From Candidatus Rhodoferax randersensis (lineage in GTDB: Bacteria; Pseudomonadota; Gammaproteobacteria; Burkholderiales; Burkholderiaceae_C), in NCBI GenBank assembly GCA_016718155.1, contig JADKEH010000012.1, positions 124,001-188,000 on the forward strand: DNA of 64,000 nt, given 5' to 3'. The translations under genes and the position numbers were made by a program. The notes below the pieces were generated by a model that made no database searches, had not been told where the DNA came from, and saw only the letters and a program-made list of their open reading frames with translations. Shown in pieces: positions 25,943 to 34,425 of this stretch. Within the stretch, counting starts at the first letter, position 1; each line of letters starts with the position of its first letter.

Positions 25943-28041
25943 AGGTCGGTGATCCTGCTTTCATTGTCGGCCGAATAGATGTCGATGACGCGGCAGTCGC
26001 CGCACATCTTCAGGCGCTCCAGCGCGGCGCCCTGGAACATGCTGTGGCCCGCCAGTTTGCCCAGCATGACTTCGATGCCCTTGAGCGTGCCAAAGGGCTT
26101 GCCGCAGCGGACGCAGGCATAGGGTTGCGCTTCGTTCAGCACCACCGCTTGCGTGCGCTCGGTGCCCAGGCGCAGTTGCGGCACCAGGGCCAGCGACTTC
26201 TCGGGGCAGGTCTTGACGCACAAGCCGCACTGCACGCAATTCTTCTCGATGAAGCGCAGTTGCGGCGCGTCCTGGTTGTCCTGCAGAGCCGCCGCCGGGC
26301 AGGCGCTGACGCAGGCCAGGCACAGCGTGCAACTGTCCTTGTTGATCGCCAGGCCACCGAGCGGCGAGCCGTGTGCGGGCAAGGCGATCCGCTCGGGCCG
26401 GGTGGGCGCATGCGCGACCAGGTGATCCAGGGCCAGCTCCAGCGTGGCGCGCTTGTCGGCCTGCACCGCGAAGGTGGCGGCGCGCGCAACCGTCTGCGCC
26501 GGCTCAAGGCGTAGCGTGCGGTCGAGCTCGGCCAAATCGCGCGCGTCCCGGGCGTGCAACAGGCGAAGGTGCTGTCCGCTGTAGCCAAGCCCGCTCAGGA
26601 TGGCTTGGGCCACGTCCATCTGCGCTTGCAGGGCCTCGCGATACTGGGGCGCCTCCTCATCGGTCAGCAGCACCCAGACCTGCGACGCGCCGTAAGCGAT
26701 GGCCGACAGCCACAGCTCCAACCCCATCGACGAGGTGTGCCACAGCGCCAGCGGCAACACACGGGCCGGCACGCCTTGCGTATCGGCATCGAGCCGGGCG
26801 GCGCGGCCCAGGTCGCCCAGCAGTCGCGCGCCAGCCTGCTGGCTGTGCAGCAGCAACGCGGCGTTTTTGCCACCCGCACGGGCATAGGTGCCGAGCAGGG
26901 TTTTGAGCCGGGTGCCCTGCTCGTTGGCGCGCGGGTAGCCGTAACTCAGGGCGCCGGTCGGGCACACCGTGCTGCAGGTGCCGCAGCCGATGCACAGTTG
27001 CGGGTTAACCTTGATTTGATTTTGAGACAAGGCCCCCGCGACGCCAACCTCGCTGGCAATGGCCGAGGCCGAGCACACATCCACGCAAGCATTGCAGCCG
27101 ACCTTCTCGTTACGACTGTGAGCGCACAACTTTTGCCGGTACGACACGAAGCGGGGCTTCTCGAATTCCCCCACCAGCGCGCGCAGTTGCAGCAGCGGCG
27201 CCACATCACGCCCATCCCAGCGCAGATAACCCTGCGGACTGGCGTGTTGCGAGAAGGCCGGCGTGGCACGCAGGTCCAGCACCAGGTCGAAGCTCTCGCT
27301 CTCGGTGACGCTGGCGCGCTTGAAGTCAATCGCCCCGGCGCTGGCGCAGGCCTTGACGCAATCGCGGTGCGACTTGCACAAGCCCATGTCGATCTGGTAG
27401 TCAAGCCCGATGGCGCCTTCGGGGCAGGCCACCAGGCAGGCGTTGCAGCGGGTGCACAGGTCCAGGTCAATCGCGTTGCTGCGGGTCAGTGTCAAGGCAA
27501 AGGCGCCCAGCCAACCGGTGAGCTGTTCAATCTTGCCGGTGAGCACCGGGTAGCGGCGCTCCTGCATGCCCCCGCCCTCGCCCGGCCCCTGCGCCAGCAG
27601 GGTGATGTCCAGCTCATCGCCCAGCAGCGTAGCGGCCCGCTCGGCGGCGTCCAATGCACCAATGACCAGCACCCGCCCGCCGCTCTGGTAGCGCACGGTG
27701 GCCACCGGTTCGCTCTCGCTCAGATGGGCCGCCGCCAGCAGCGCGGCGATCTTGGGGCTGGCCTGCCTGGCGTCCTTGCTCCAGCCGCCCATCTCGCGGA
27801 TATTGACAAAGCGCAGCACCGAGGTCTGGGCCTTGGCCTCGACCGCCAGCTCGGTGAACAGCCGCTTTTCTTGGGTGCAGGCCACCACCACCTCGTCGCC
27901 AGACTGCAGCGCCTGCAGGTAAGCGGCGGCCTCGCGGCGGCACAGGGTGCTGTGCAGCGTCAGGTCTTCATTGAGCGCGGCCCCCAGGCTCTTGGGGTCC
28001 AACGGCATGGTTTGGTTGCAGTCGCAGATCAGGGTGGGCAT
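25939..28041 (-). CDS. Multi-cluster 4Fe-4S ferredoxin-like protein of the formate dehydrogenase accessory operon
   Basis: A 700-residue soluble iron-sulfur protein. N-terminal domain (1-175) with MPTLICDCNQ and CRREAAAYLQAL, then repeated cysteine motifs: CTRCNACLVACPEGAI (about 193-208), CKSHRDCVKACASAG, CNACVDVCSASAI, CIGCGTCSTVCPTGAL, CTLCLACVSACPAAAL and CVQCGLCVKTCPEKSL. Two more CxxC pairs (YACVRCGKPFG and MCGDCRVID) lie near the C-terminus. That gives about five or six [4Fe-4S] clusters. It is the family conserved next to DUF3305/DUF3306 and TorD in betaproteobacterial formate dehydrogenase loci, presumably as an electron carrier or maturation factor. It overlaps the DUF3306 gene by 74 bp and TorD by 4 bp. 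Confidence 0.85.
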   Translation of the reverse strand: MPTLICDCNQTMPLDPKSLGAALNEDLTLHSTLCRREAAAYLQALQSGDEVVVACTQEKRLFTELAVEAKAQTSVLRFVNIREMGGWSKDARQASPKIAALLAAAHLSESEPVATVRYQSGGRVLVIGALDAAERAATLLGDELDITLLAQGPGEGGGMQERRYPVLTGKIEQLTGWLGAFALTLTRSNAIDLDLCTRCNACLVACPEGAIGLDYQIDMGLCKSHRDCVKACASAGAIDFKRASVTESESFDLVLDLRATPAFSQHASPQGYLRWDGRDVAPLLQLRALVGEFEKPRFVSYRQKLCAHSRNEKVGCNACVDVCSASAIASEVGVAGALSQNQIKVNPQLCIGCGTCSTVCPTGALSYGYPRANEQGTRLKTLLGTYARAGGKNAALLLHSQQAGARLLGDLGRAARLDADTQGVPARVLPLALWHTSSMGLELWLSAIAYGASQVWVLLTDEEAPQYREALQAQMDVAQAILSGLGYSGQHLRLLHARDARDLAELDRTLRLEPAQTVARAATFAVQADKRATLELALDHLVAHAPTRPERIALPAHGSPLGGLAINKDSCTLCLACVSACPAAALQDNQDAPQLRFIEKNCVQCGLCVKTCPEKSLALVPQLRLGTERTQAVVLNEAQPYACVRCGKPFGTLKGIEVMLGKLAGHSMFQGAALERLKMCGDCRVIDIYSADNESRITDL

Positions 28042-28594
28042 GGTCGGGGTCCGGCGGGCTGGGTGATTGGGGAGGAGCTTGCTCGGGCAGCATCGATGCT
28101 GGCTCGTTTGCTATGATTTCAGTAGCTGTACGCTCAGTATTGACGGGCTTTGGTGGCATATTTTGCTCGTCTGGCAGCTCGTCAAACAGGCCCAGAAACT
28201 TGGCGCTGGCCATCTGGCGCAACATCGATTCAGGCAGGGGGTCGGGCTTGGAATAGTCGTCGATGTAGATGTCCAGGCCGTCCATCACATTGAAGTGCGG
28301 ATCGGCAAACAGTTTCTTCATGGCCGCGTTCTTCACCTCGGGCGACACGTCCGGCGCGACAAAGGGCTTGAAGTCGGACTGCGGCGTGAGGGACTGGGTG
28401 TCGGCGAGGGTGAGCGGCGCTGGCGCGGGTTCTGCCGGCGCGGCGGTGGCCGCCTGCGGCAAAGGACGGACAAGCGGCCGGGCGGGCGCCGCTGGCGGTG
28501 CAGGATCCACCTGAACTTCAGGCTCCGCCACCGGCTGACCAGCCGCGACCGCGCGCTTGCGCTCGGACCAACGGCCCAGAAAGCCTTCAGCCAT
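27968..28594 (-). CDS. DUF3306 protein
   Basis: A protein of about 208 residues starting MAEGFLGRWSERKR, the diagnostic N-terminus of DUF3306. The centre is Pro/Ala-rich and likely disordered. The conserved block is SDFKPFVAPDVSPEVKNAAM with LFADPHFNVMDGLDIYIDDY and PLPESMLRQM. The C-terminal tail contains a translated interspersed-repeat copy (28110-28165) and then runs 74 bp into the next gene. DUF3306 proteins occur only in formate dehydrogenase accessory operons with DUF3305, and their biochemistry is unknown. The start overlaps the DUF3305 stop by 8 bp. The tail beyond the repeat may be dispensable or repeat-derived. Confidence 0.82.
   Translation of the reverse strand: MAEGFLGRWSERKRAVAAGQPVAEPEVQVDPAPPAAPARPLVRPLPQAATAAPAEPAPAPLTLADTQSLTPQSDFKPFVAPDVSPEVKNAAMKKLFADPHFNVMDGLDIYIDDYSKPDPLPESMLRQMASAKFLGLFDELPDEQNMPPKPVNTERTATEIIANEPASMLPEQAPPQSPSPPDPDHAHPDLRLQPNHAVGPQEPGGRAQ
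28110..28165 (-). repeat. Intragenic interspersed repeat, copy A (in the DUF3306 gene)
   Basis: On the plus strand it reads GCTATGATTTCAGTAGCTG, then a variable middle, then GGTGGCATATTTTGC. It is clearly richer in A+T than its surroundings. It shares the GCTAT...TCAG(G/T)AGC head with copies at 41902-41958 and 50358-50404. It is read through in frame by the host gene (ERTATEIIAN). Confidence 0.55.
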
Positions 28595-29147
28595 GTTGGC
28601 CACCCGGCTTGCCCTTGGTGGTGCTGACCGAGGCCGGGTTGCCAAAGCGGTCGCTCAGCGAGCGAAAGCTCTCCGGACGCTTGCGCCGCTTGACTTCGGC
28701 CACATGGTGCTGGTCCACAAAGGCGCGCAACCAAGCCAGCACATCGGGCGGCGCGGGAACCTGCTCAACGGTTTCCTGCGCATCCAGCCAGCGCCCGGCG
28801 TCCACGTAGCTCAGGCTCACCGCCACCGGGCGCGCCATCGGCTCGTCGGCCAGGCTGGCTTCTTCTTCCATGCGCCACAGCACAAACCAGCCGGGCGTGT
28901 CGGTGGTGACGTTGAGCAGGTAGCCGTCCACATCGTCGGTGAACAGCTCCACGCTGAAACCGGGGTACAGCCAACTCTCGCCGTCCTCGCCGGTACGCAG
29001 GCGACGCGGCTCGCTGCCGAAGCCGTCCTGCTGCGCCACGACGTCATCGAGCACCCAGCGCCAGGTCTGCCAGCGGGCAGCGGCGCCCTGCACGCGCTCC
29101 TTGCGCATGACAACTGCAACCTGAATGGCGGGGCGAGGTGTGCTCAT
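28587..29147 (-). CDS. DUF3305 protein
   Basis: A protein of about 186 residues with the DUF3305 pattern: IQVAVVMRKERVQGAAARWQ, then TWRWVLDDVV, LYPGFSVELFTDDVDGYLLN, GWFVLWRMEEE and VSLSYVDAGRWLDAQETVE. The ATG at 29145-29147 is preferred to a GTG twelve bases upstream. It is the first gene of the accessory operon DUF3305-DUF3306-FeS protein-TorD, all in overlapping arrangement on the minus strand. In related genomes this set precedes a membrane or periplasmic formate dehydrogenase. The molecular role is unknown. Confidence 0.82.
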   Translation of the reverse strand: MSTPRPAIQVAVVMRKERVQGAAARWQTWRWVLDDVVAQQDGFGSEPRRLRTGEDGESWLYPGFSVELFTDDVDGYLLNVTTDTPGWFVLWRMEEEASLADEPMARPVAVSLSYVDAGRWLDAQETVEQVPAPPDVLAWLRAFVDQHHVAEVKRRKRPESFRSLSDRFGNPASVSTTKGKPGGQHG

Positions 29148-29219
29148 GTGGAGCGACACTTTACCCGCAATGCATCGTCCGCTTGCTTACAAGGGCGTGG
29201 CGCCTGCGCTTTGGTGGGT

Positions 29220-29894
29220 TCAACGCCCCGCCTGGTCGCCCCACAATTGTTGCAAGCGCGCCTCGCGGCCGCAACTGGTGCGGTAGTACTTGTACCGGAT
29301 CGGGTTCTTCTTGTAGTAGTCCTGGTGGTAGTCCTCGGCAGGATAAAAGGCCGTCGCCAGCACGATCTCGGTCACCACCGCCTCCTTGAACGGTTTGCTC
29401 TTTTCCAGCGCCGCGCGCGAGGCCTGCGCAATTTTCAACTGCTGGCCGTCGTGGGCATAAATGGCGGTGCGGTAAGGCGAGCCGCGGTCGCAGAACTGCT
29501 GGTCTTTGACGGTCGGGTCGATCGTGTGCCAGAAGTATTCCACCAGCCGCTCGTAACTGACCTTGGCCGGGTCAAACACCACCTCCACCGCCTCGGCGTG
29601 CCCGGTGGAATGGCTCGATACCTGCTCGTAGGTCGGGTTGGCGGTCTTGCCACCGGTGTACCCAGAGGTGGTGGAGAGTACGCCAGGGATCTTGTCGAAG
29701 TCTGACTCCACGCACCAGAAGCAGCCACCGGCAAAAGTGGCCTTGGCGGTGGCGACCATGGGCGCCGCCGAGGTCGGCCCAGCCGGCTTGGGCTGCGCCA
29801 TGGCGTGCATCGTCGACACAGTCAAGACGATTGCCCCCAAAGCCGCCCAGCCCCGCCCACGCCAATCCAGCGAGAGCTCGCGCGCGCCGTTCAT
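29220..29894 (-). CDS. msrA: Peptide methionine sulfoxide reductase A, exported
   Basis: A 224-residue enzyme reducing methionine-S-sulfoxide. An N-terminal hydrophobic segment (GWAALGAIVLTVSTMHAMA) suggests export, matching its partner. Catalytic motif GGCFWCVESDFDKIPGV with the nucleophilic cysteine, and family blocks SGYTGGKTANPTYEQV, HAEAVEVVFDP and HTIDPT, then QFCDRGSPYRTAIY. A C-terminal Cys in RTSCGREARLQ can act in recycling. It overlaps msrB by ATGA (29891-29894). The pair would repair oxidised periplasmic proteins. Confidence 0.93.
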   Translation of the reverse strand: MNGARELSLDWRGRGWAALGAIVLTVSTMHAMAQPKPAGPTSAAPMVATAKATFAGGCFWCVESDFDKIPGVLSTTSGYTGGKTANPTYEQVSSHSTGHAEAVEVVFDPAKVSYERLVEYFWHTIDPTVKDQQFCDRGSPYRTAIYAHDGQQLKIAQASRAALEKSKPFKEAVVTEIVLATAFYPAEDYHQDYYKKNPIRYKYYRTSCGREARLQQLWGDQAGR

Positions 29895-30379
29895 GCTGCC
29901 TCCACAAACTTGAGCGCCACGCCGTTGTTGCAGTAACGCTTGCCAGTCGGCGCCGGGCCGTCATTGAAGACATGGCCCTGGTGCCCTTCGCAGCGCGCGC
30001 AGTGGTACTCGGTGCGGGGCAATACCAGCTTGAAGTCGGTTTTGGTCAACACCGCCCCGGGCAAGGTGGTGAAGAAGCTGGGCCAGCCGGTGCCGCTGTC
30101 GAACTTCATGGCTGCGGTGAACAGCGGCAGATCGCAGCCCGCGCAGTGGTACGTGCCCTTGCGCTTCTCGCTGTTGAGCGGGCTGCTGCCGGCACGTTCG
30201 GTGCCCTCCTTGCGCAGCACCTCGTACTGTGCTGGTGTCAGGCGCTTGTTCCATTCGGCGTCAGACAGGCGCAGCGGTTCGATGCTCTTGGCGGCGCCGC
30301 TGGCGGCAGCCGGCGCGGCGCTGGCATGGCGCGCCAGACCGAGAGCACCCAGCAGGGCAAATAGGTAACGTCGGGTCAT
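29891..30379 (-). CDS. msrB: Peptide methionine-R-sulfoxide reductase B, exported
   Basis: A 162-residue enzyme. The ATG at 30377-30379 opens a twin-arginine-like signal (MTRRYLFALLGALGLARHASA). Zinc-binding CxxC pairs are in YHCAGCDLPLF and YHCARCEGHQGH, and the catalytic Cys in GKRYCNNGVALKF. Typical strings GTGWPSFF and HVFNDGPAPTG confirm the family. An upstream in-frame extension (to 30526) lacks any signal and is rejected. It is first of the msrB-msrA pair, and the 314 bp to the divergent prc gene holds its promoter, although no clear -35/-10 could be assigned. Confidence 0.92.
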   Translation of the reverse strand: MTRRYLFALLGALGLARHASAAPAAASGAAKSIEPLRLSDAEWNKRLTPAQYEVLRKEGTERAGSSPLNSEKRKGTYHCAGCDLPLFTAAMKFDSGTGWPSFFTTLPGAVLTKTDFKLVLPRTEYHCARCEGHQGHVFNDGPAPTGKRYCNNGVALKFVEAA

Positions 30380-30693
30380 GGTGGGTTTCTCCGTGGGTGG
30401 CTGATACACGCTTGGTCGAGCGAGTTGACCAAACCTTTCACCCTGGGCCAATTTCGAAAGAACCCTCGCCCTGGCGGGCTCGGTCTTGCGCCAAACCCGG
30501 AGCGTCCCGGGCCGCCTCAAGCGCATGCTATTTCACGAATCTTAAGGAACTTGGCTGCCTCGGGGGGGTCCAAAATCGGTGCGCAGCGCCGCCGGGGTCG
30601 TTTTGCCCACTGCACGCACAAGGGGATAATTCCCCTGAAGTTCACCCTATGCAGCCAACCCGCTGCCTGTCTGCTCTCTACTGGACACCTGTC
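30380..30693. other. Divergent intergenic region between msrB and prc, with a small hairpin
   Basis: 314 bp with no credible gene. The only structure noticed is AGGGGATAATTCCCCT at 30621-30636 (6-bp perfect arms, 4-base loop), 58 bp before the prc start, which could be an operator or an mRNA hairpin. A weak TTGGTC...GACCAA pair lies near 30412-30435. Confidence 0.4.
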
Positions 30694-32865
30694 ATGAAGA
30701 AAACCCTGTTGTGGATGGCGTTGGCAATCAGTGCGGCCGCCTTTGCCGCCGCGCCCGAGGCATCGGCCCCGCTGGCACTGGAGCCTGCGCAGCCGCAGAT
30801 CCTGGCCGCCGGCATGACCGCCGACCTGTTGACGCGCTTTCACTACACACCGAAGGCACTGGACGATGGCATGTCGCAAAAGATTTTCGACCGCTACCTG
30901 AAGTCGCTGGATGCGGAGAAAGTGCTGTTCACTCAGGCCGACGTTGATCGGTTCGCCGATGCACGCGACAAGCTCGATGACGCCATCAAGAGCCGGAACT
31001 TGACAACACCCTTTGCCATGTTCAATCTCTACCAGCAACGCCTGCGCGAGCGACTGGTCCATGCGCGCGCGCTGCTTGGCCAGAACTTCGACTTCAGTCA
31101 ACACGAAAGCTACGCGTACCAGCGCGAGCAGGCAACCTGGGCGCAGACCGAGGGCGAGATCCAGGACTTGTGGCGCCAGCGCGTCAAGAATGACTGGCTG
31201 CGTTTGAAGCTGGCCGGCAAGGACGACAAGGCGATTCGGGCCACGCTGGAAAAGCGCTACGACTATGCCATGGCCAACCTCAAAAAGCTCAAGAGCGAAG
31301 ACGTATTTCAGCTCTTCATGAATGCCTATGCCATGTCGATCGAGCCGCACACCAACTATCTTGGCCCGAAGGCCACCGAGGACTTTGGCATCTCCATGAA
31401 GCTGTCGCTGGTCGGCATTGGCGCGGTGCTGCAGGAGCGCGACGACATGACGGTGATCCGCGAACTGGTGCCCGGTGGTCCGGCGGCGCAGTCCGGCAAG
31501 CTCAAGGTGGGCGATCGCATTGTGGGCGTGGCCCAGGCTCAAGACGCTGCCCCCACTGACATTCTGGGTTGGCGCCTGGACGATGTCGTTCGGATCGTCC
31601 GAGGGGCCGAGGACTCGGTGGTCAAACTCAACGTGCTGCCGGCCGATGCCAGCCCCGATGCACCGCAACGCGTTGTGACCTTGGTACGCCGAAAAGTCAC
31701 GCTCGAACAACAGGCCGCCAAGAAGTCCATTCTTGAAGTAAAGGACGGCGAGCGCGCGCAGCGCATCGGCGTCATCTCGCTGCCCACCTTTTACCAGGAC
31801 TTCGAAGCGCGAGCCAAAGGCGACAAGGCGTTCAAGAGCGCCACCCGTGACGTGGCTCGCCTGCTGGAAGAACTGAAGAAGGACCGGGTCGACAGCGTGC
31901 TGATCGACTTGCGAAACAATGGTGGGGGCTCGCTTAACGAGGCGGTGGAACTGTCCAACCTGTTCATTGGCAGCGGGCCGGTGGTGCAGCAACGCGATGC
32001 GCGCGGAACCATTCGCGTCGAGGGCAACAGCAACGCCACCGTGGCCTGGGACGGGCAACTCGGCGTGCTGATCAACCGGGGCTCGGCCTCGGCATCGGAA
32101 ATCTTTGCCGCGGCCATGCAGGACTACGGCCGCGCCCTCATCATTGGGGAGCCCAGTTTTGGCAAGGGCACGGTGCAGACCGTCGTCAACCTGGACGCCA
32201 TGGCGCGCAGTGACAAGCCGAGGTTTGGCGAAGTGAAGATGACCATCGCCCAGTTCTACCGGGTCAATGGCGGCACCACGCAGTTGCGCGGCGTCACGCC
32301 CGACATCCAGTTGCCGACGTTCCTGGATGCAAAAAGCGGCGAGGCAGGCTTTGACAACGCGCTGCCGTGGGGACAGATCAAGTCCGCCAACTACCAACCC
32401 TTGGGTGACTTGACCGACATCTTGCCGATGCTGCAACTCAAACACGAGCAACGCATTGCCAAGGACCCGGAGTTTCGCTTTTTGAAGGAAGACATTGGTG
32501 AATTCCTGCAGCAAAAGAGCAAAAAGACCACCTCGCTCAACGAGGTGGAGCGTCGCAAGGAGCGTGATGCACGCGAGGCCAAGCTGAAGGACCGTGAAGC
32601 ATGGCGCCACGCCGGCACAACGGGCGGGACCAAGGCTGCCAAAGTGAATTCCCAGGACGACGGGCTGCAGGGCAACGAGCGCACGCTCGCCGCCGAATTG
32701 GCGGCGGAGAAAGCCAGCAAGGCGGCCAAAGATGTGTTCCAGCTTGAGGCCGCGGCCATCCTGGCTGACCAGCTCAGCTTGATCCAATCCAGCACCCGAC
32801 TGGCCCAACAAGTGCTCTCGGGTTTCTCGCGTTTGAAGGGGGAGACCGGGGTGGTGGCGCGTTGA
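30694..32865 (+). CDS. prc: Carboxy-terminal processing protease Prc/Tsp (S41 family)
   Basis: A 723-residue periplasmic serine protease that degrades or trims proteins from their C-termini, including envelope and peptidoglycan-enzyme substrates. The start is the ATG at 30694, giving signal peptide KKTLLWMALAISAAAFAAA. Order: N-terminal Tsp domain (about 40-230; DRYLKSLDAEKVLFTQADV), PDZ (about 240-330; IRELVPGGPAAQSGKLKVGD), S41 catalytic core (about 345-560; DSVLIDLRNNGGGSLNEA) with the Ser in GSASASEIFAAAMQDYGRAL and Lys in PSFGKGTVQ, then the DUF3340-like C-terminal region. Length matches E. coli Prc. It is divergent from msrBA. Confidence 0.93.
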   Translation: MKKTLLWMALAISAAAFAAAPEASAPLALEPAQPQILAAGMTADLLTRFHYTPKALDDGMSQKIFDRYLKSLDAEKVLFTQADVDRFADARDKLDDAIKSRNLTTPFAMFNLYQQRLRERLVHARALLGQNFDFSQHESYAYQREQATWAQTEGEIQDLWRQRVKNDWLRLKLAGKDDKAIRATLEKRYDYAMANLKKLKSEDVFQLFMNAYAMSIEPHTNYLGPKATEDFGISMKLSLVGIGAVLQERDDMTVIRELVPGGPAAQSGKLKVGDRIVGVAQAQDAAPTDILGWRLDDVVRIVRGAEDSVVKLNVLPADASPDAPQRVVTLVRRKVTLEQQAAKKSILEVKDGERAQRIGVISLPTFYQDFEARAKGDKAFKSATRDVARLLEELKKDRVDSVLIDLRNNGGGSLNEAVELSNLFIGSGPVVQQRDARGTIRVEGNSNATVAWDGQLGVLINRGSASASEIFAAAMQDYGRALIIGEPSFGKGTVQTVVNLDAMARSDKPRFGEVKMTIAQFYRVNGGTTQLRGVTPDIQLPTFLDAKSGEAGFDNALPWGQIKSANYQPLGDLTDILPMLQLKHEQRIAKDPEFRFLKEDIGEFLQQKSKKTTSLNEVERRKERDAREAKLKDREAWRHAGTTGGTKAAKVNSQDDGLQGNERTLAAELAAEKASKAAKDVFQLEAAAILADQLSLIQSSTRLAQQVLSGFSRLKGETGVVAR

Positions 32866-33221
32866 GGCTTGGCAGCGATGCCGAGAAGTCATCCGTTTGA
32901 ACGGCCGCGACGCTGATTCCCTTTTTTGGGTCGGCGTAGAGCGCAGTTGGACTGCCTTCACCCAGCTTGACCATCGCGTCACAACGCCAGGCGCCCACTG
33001 CTAACACATCGTTACAACTGACTCGACTCTGGCGAGCCTCCAGGTGCCTTGGCGCCCCTGGGATCTCGTGCTGCATAGCTCAAGGGGGATCAGGCGATGG
33101 CCATCGACAGGCTCATGAAGGCCGAAGGCGCCAACGGCGAATCGCAAGACTATCTCAGCCATGGCTTACCCTCGTTCAACTCAACACCCAAGCAGTAGAC
33201 TTTCCCTTCAACAAACAAGCC
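32866..33221. other. Intergenic region with a possible 33-codon ORF and weak hairpin
   Basis: 356 bp between prc and the GNLR-domain gene. A 33-residue ORF at 33097-33198 (MAIDRLMKAEGANGESQDYL...) follows AAGGGGGATC at a sensible distance, but it has no recognisable similarity and may be a remnant. A hairpin-like CCCTTTTTTGGG with partial ACGC/GCGT outer pairing lies at 32910-32937 just after prc. Its T run is in the loop, so it is not a standard terminator. Confidence 0.35.
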
Positions 33222-33722
33222 ATGGCCACACTCGTCCCCTCCATCCCCGGCACCGTCATCGCGGGCGGACCACTCAACCAGGCCACCATCGTCGCGGTGA
33301 ATGTGGCCGCCACAAAAACCCCCGCGCAATGGCGTCGCTACGTCGCCTATGCAACCCAAGTCAAAGTGGGGGGCTCATTGGCCTGGCGCGCCAACAATCC
33401 GGGCAATTTGCGTGATGCCTCCAGCAAAATAGGGCACGTTTCGGGTGCGGTCGGAACCTTCGCGGTATTCGCCAACTTGGATGACGGTCGCGCGGCGCAG
33501 CGGGCGCTGTACCTCAACAAATACGGCGCCATGACGGTGCGCGACGCCGTCGCCAAGCTCACGCCGCCCAGTGAGAACAACACAGTGCGCTACTTGGCCG
33601 AGCTTCAAGGCGCTGGGGTCGATCTGGACAAGGATGTGCGCTCGCAGATTGACGTGCTGATGCCCGCCGTGGCGGTCAGTGAAGGTTTGATTGCCGGCAT
33701 CGCCGTGCTGAGAGTCTCGTGA
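33222..33722 (+). CDS. Protein with a GNLR motif like phage lytic or structural P5-type proteins
   Basis: A 166-residue protein with no clear signal peptide. The central region reads WRANNPGNLRDAS, GAVGTFAVFANLDDGRAAQR and TVRDAVAKLTPPSENNTVRY. The pattern NNPGNLR...FAxF...G..A...L...Y is found in phage structural or lysozyme-like proteins and some chromosomal homologues, but I cannot place it in a characterised enzyme family. The ATG at 33222 is preferred; a longer frame to 32967 lacks similarity. The stop overlaps the GTG start of the next gene (33719-33722), so the two are co-translated. Possibly a secreted cell-wall-active or phage-derived protein. Confidence 0.6.
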   Translation: MATLVPSIPGTVIAGGPLNQATIVAVNVAATKTPAQWRRYVAYATQVKVGGSLAWRANNPGNLRDASSKIGHVSGAVGTFAVFANLDDGRAAQRALYLNKYGAMTVRDAVAKLTPPSENNTVRYLAELQGAGVDLDKDVRSQIDVLMPAVAVSEGLIAGIAVLRVS

Positions 33723-34348
33723 AGCGTTGGGGCCTGATGGCGGGCATCCTCGCCATCTGTTCGCTGGCGTTTGCAGGCGACCAAGTTGGGCTAGGCTGCA
33801 ACAGCCTCACGCTGGTGCTGGACCCGCGCATCACGCCCAGCGAACTGGAGCGCCAATGGGCAAGCGGCGAATCTGCAGCAGATACACCTGCCGTGTTGGA
33901 ACTGTATGGCTGCCAAGGTGAACTGCTCGACCGACTGACCTTGGCCGCGCCACTTGCAAAGTTGGACCCCACGCCGTTACTTGGAACACAGCTACCCACC
34001 GTACTCGTGACGGTGGACCTGACGGCACCGGCCGGATCCTACAACGGACCGCTCACACTGCCGATTCAGATCGACAAGAACCGGCTCACGCGCGCCAAGG
34101 CCCGCACGCGGCATGGGCGTCGTGAACCTATCGAGCTGGCGCTCACCGGCAAAGCGGCCTGGAAAAAAGTGGCTCGCCATGGAGCGGACCATCTGTTGTC
34201 GGTTCGTTGCGAGCCGCACGGCGATCACTTTGTGATCTCATATCGTCGCTATCGTCCAACGCGACACGGTTGGCAAGTACACGTGCGTTCAGAACCAGGT
34301 TTCTGGGAGTCAGATAGCGAGTTTCCAGCCCAGCAGTCATTCCCGTAG
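33719..34348 (+). CDS. Exported protein of unknown function
   Basis: A 209-residue protein with a clear signal peptide (WGLMAGILAICSLAFA) and mature part containing two Cys (GLGCNSLTL and ELYGCQGELL). The remainder is beta-rich and basic toward the C-terminus (KNRLTRAKARTRHGRREP). The GTG start overlaps the stop of the GNLR-domain gene (GTGA), so the two form a coupled pair, possibly an effector with its periplasmic cognate immunity or inhibitor protein. That idea rests only on pairing and export. I do not recognise a family. Confidence 0.6.
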   Translation: MKRWGLMAGILAICSLAFAGDQVGLGCNSLTLVLDPRITPSELERQWASGESAADTPAVLELYGCQGELLDRLTLAAPLAKLDPTPLLGTQLPTVLVTVDLTAPAGSYNGPLTLPIQIDKNRLTRAKARTRHGRREPIELALTGKAAWKKVARHGADHLLSVRCEPHGDHFVISYRRYRPTRHGWQVHVRSEPGFWESDSEFPAQQSFP

Positions 34349-34425
34349 TCCCGCAGGACAAGTCCCAGAGTCCGCTGACAGCGTGCCTTGCGCGGCGCGC
34401 TCCAGGCGCCTCGCGGCCAAAGCGG

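Noticed and set aside
32910..32937. Rho-independent terminator after prc
   Set aside because: The T run is in the loop and the outer stem pairs only partly.
30517..32982. 821-codon minus-strand open frame
   Set aside because: Antisense to prc; the sense strand encodes a full S41 protease.
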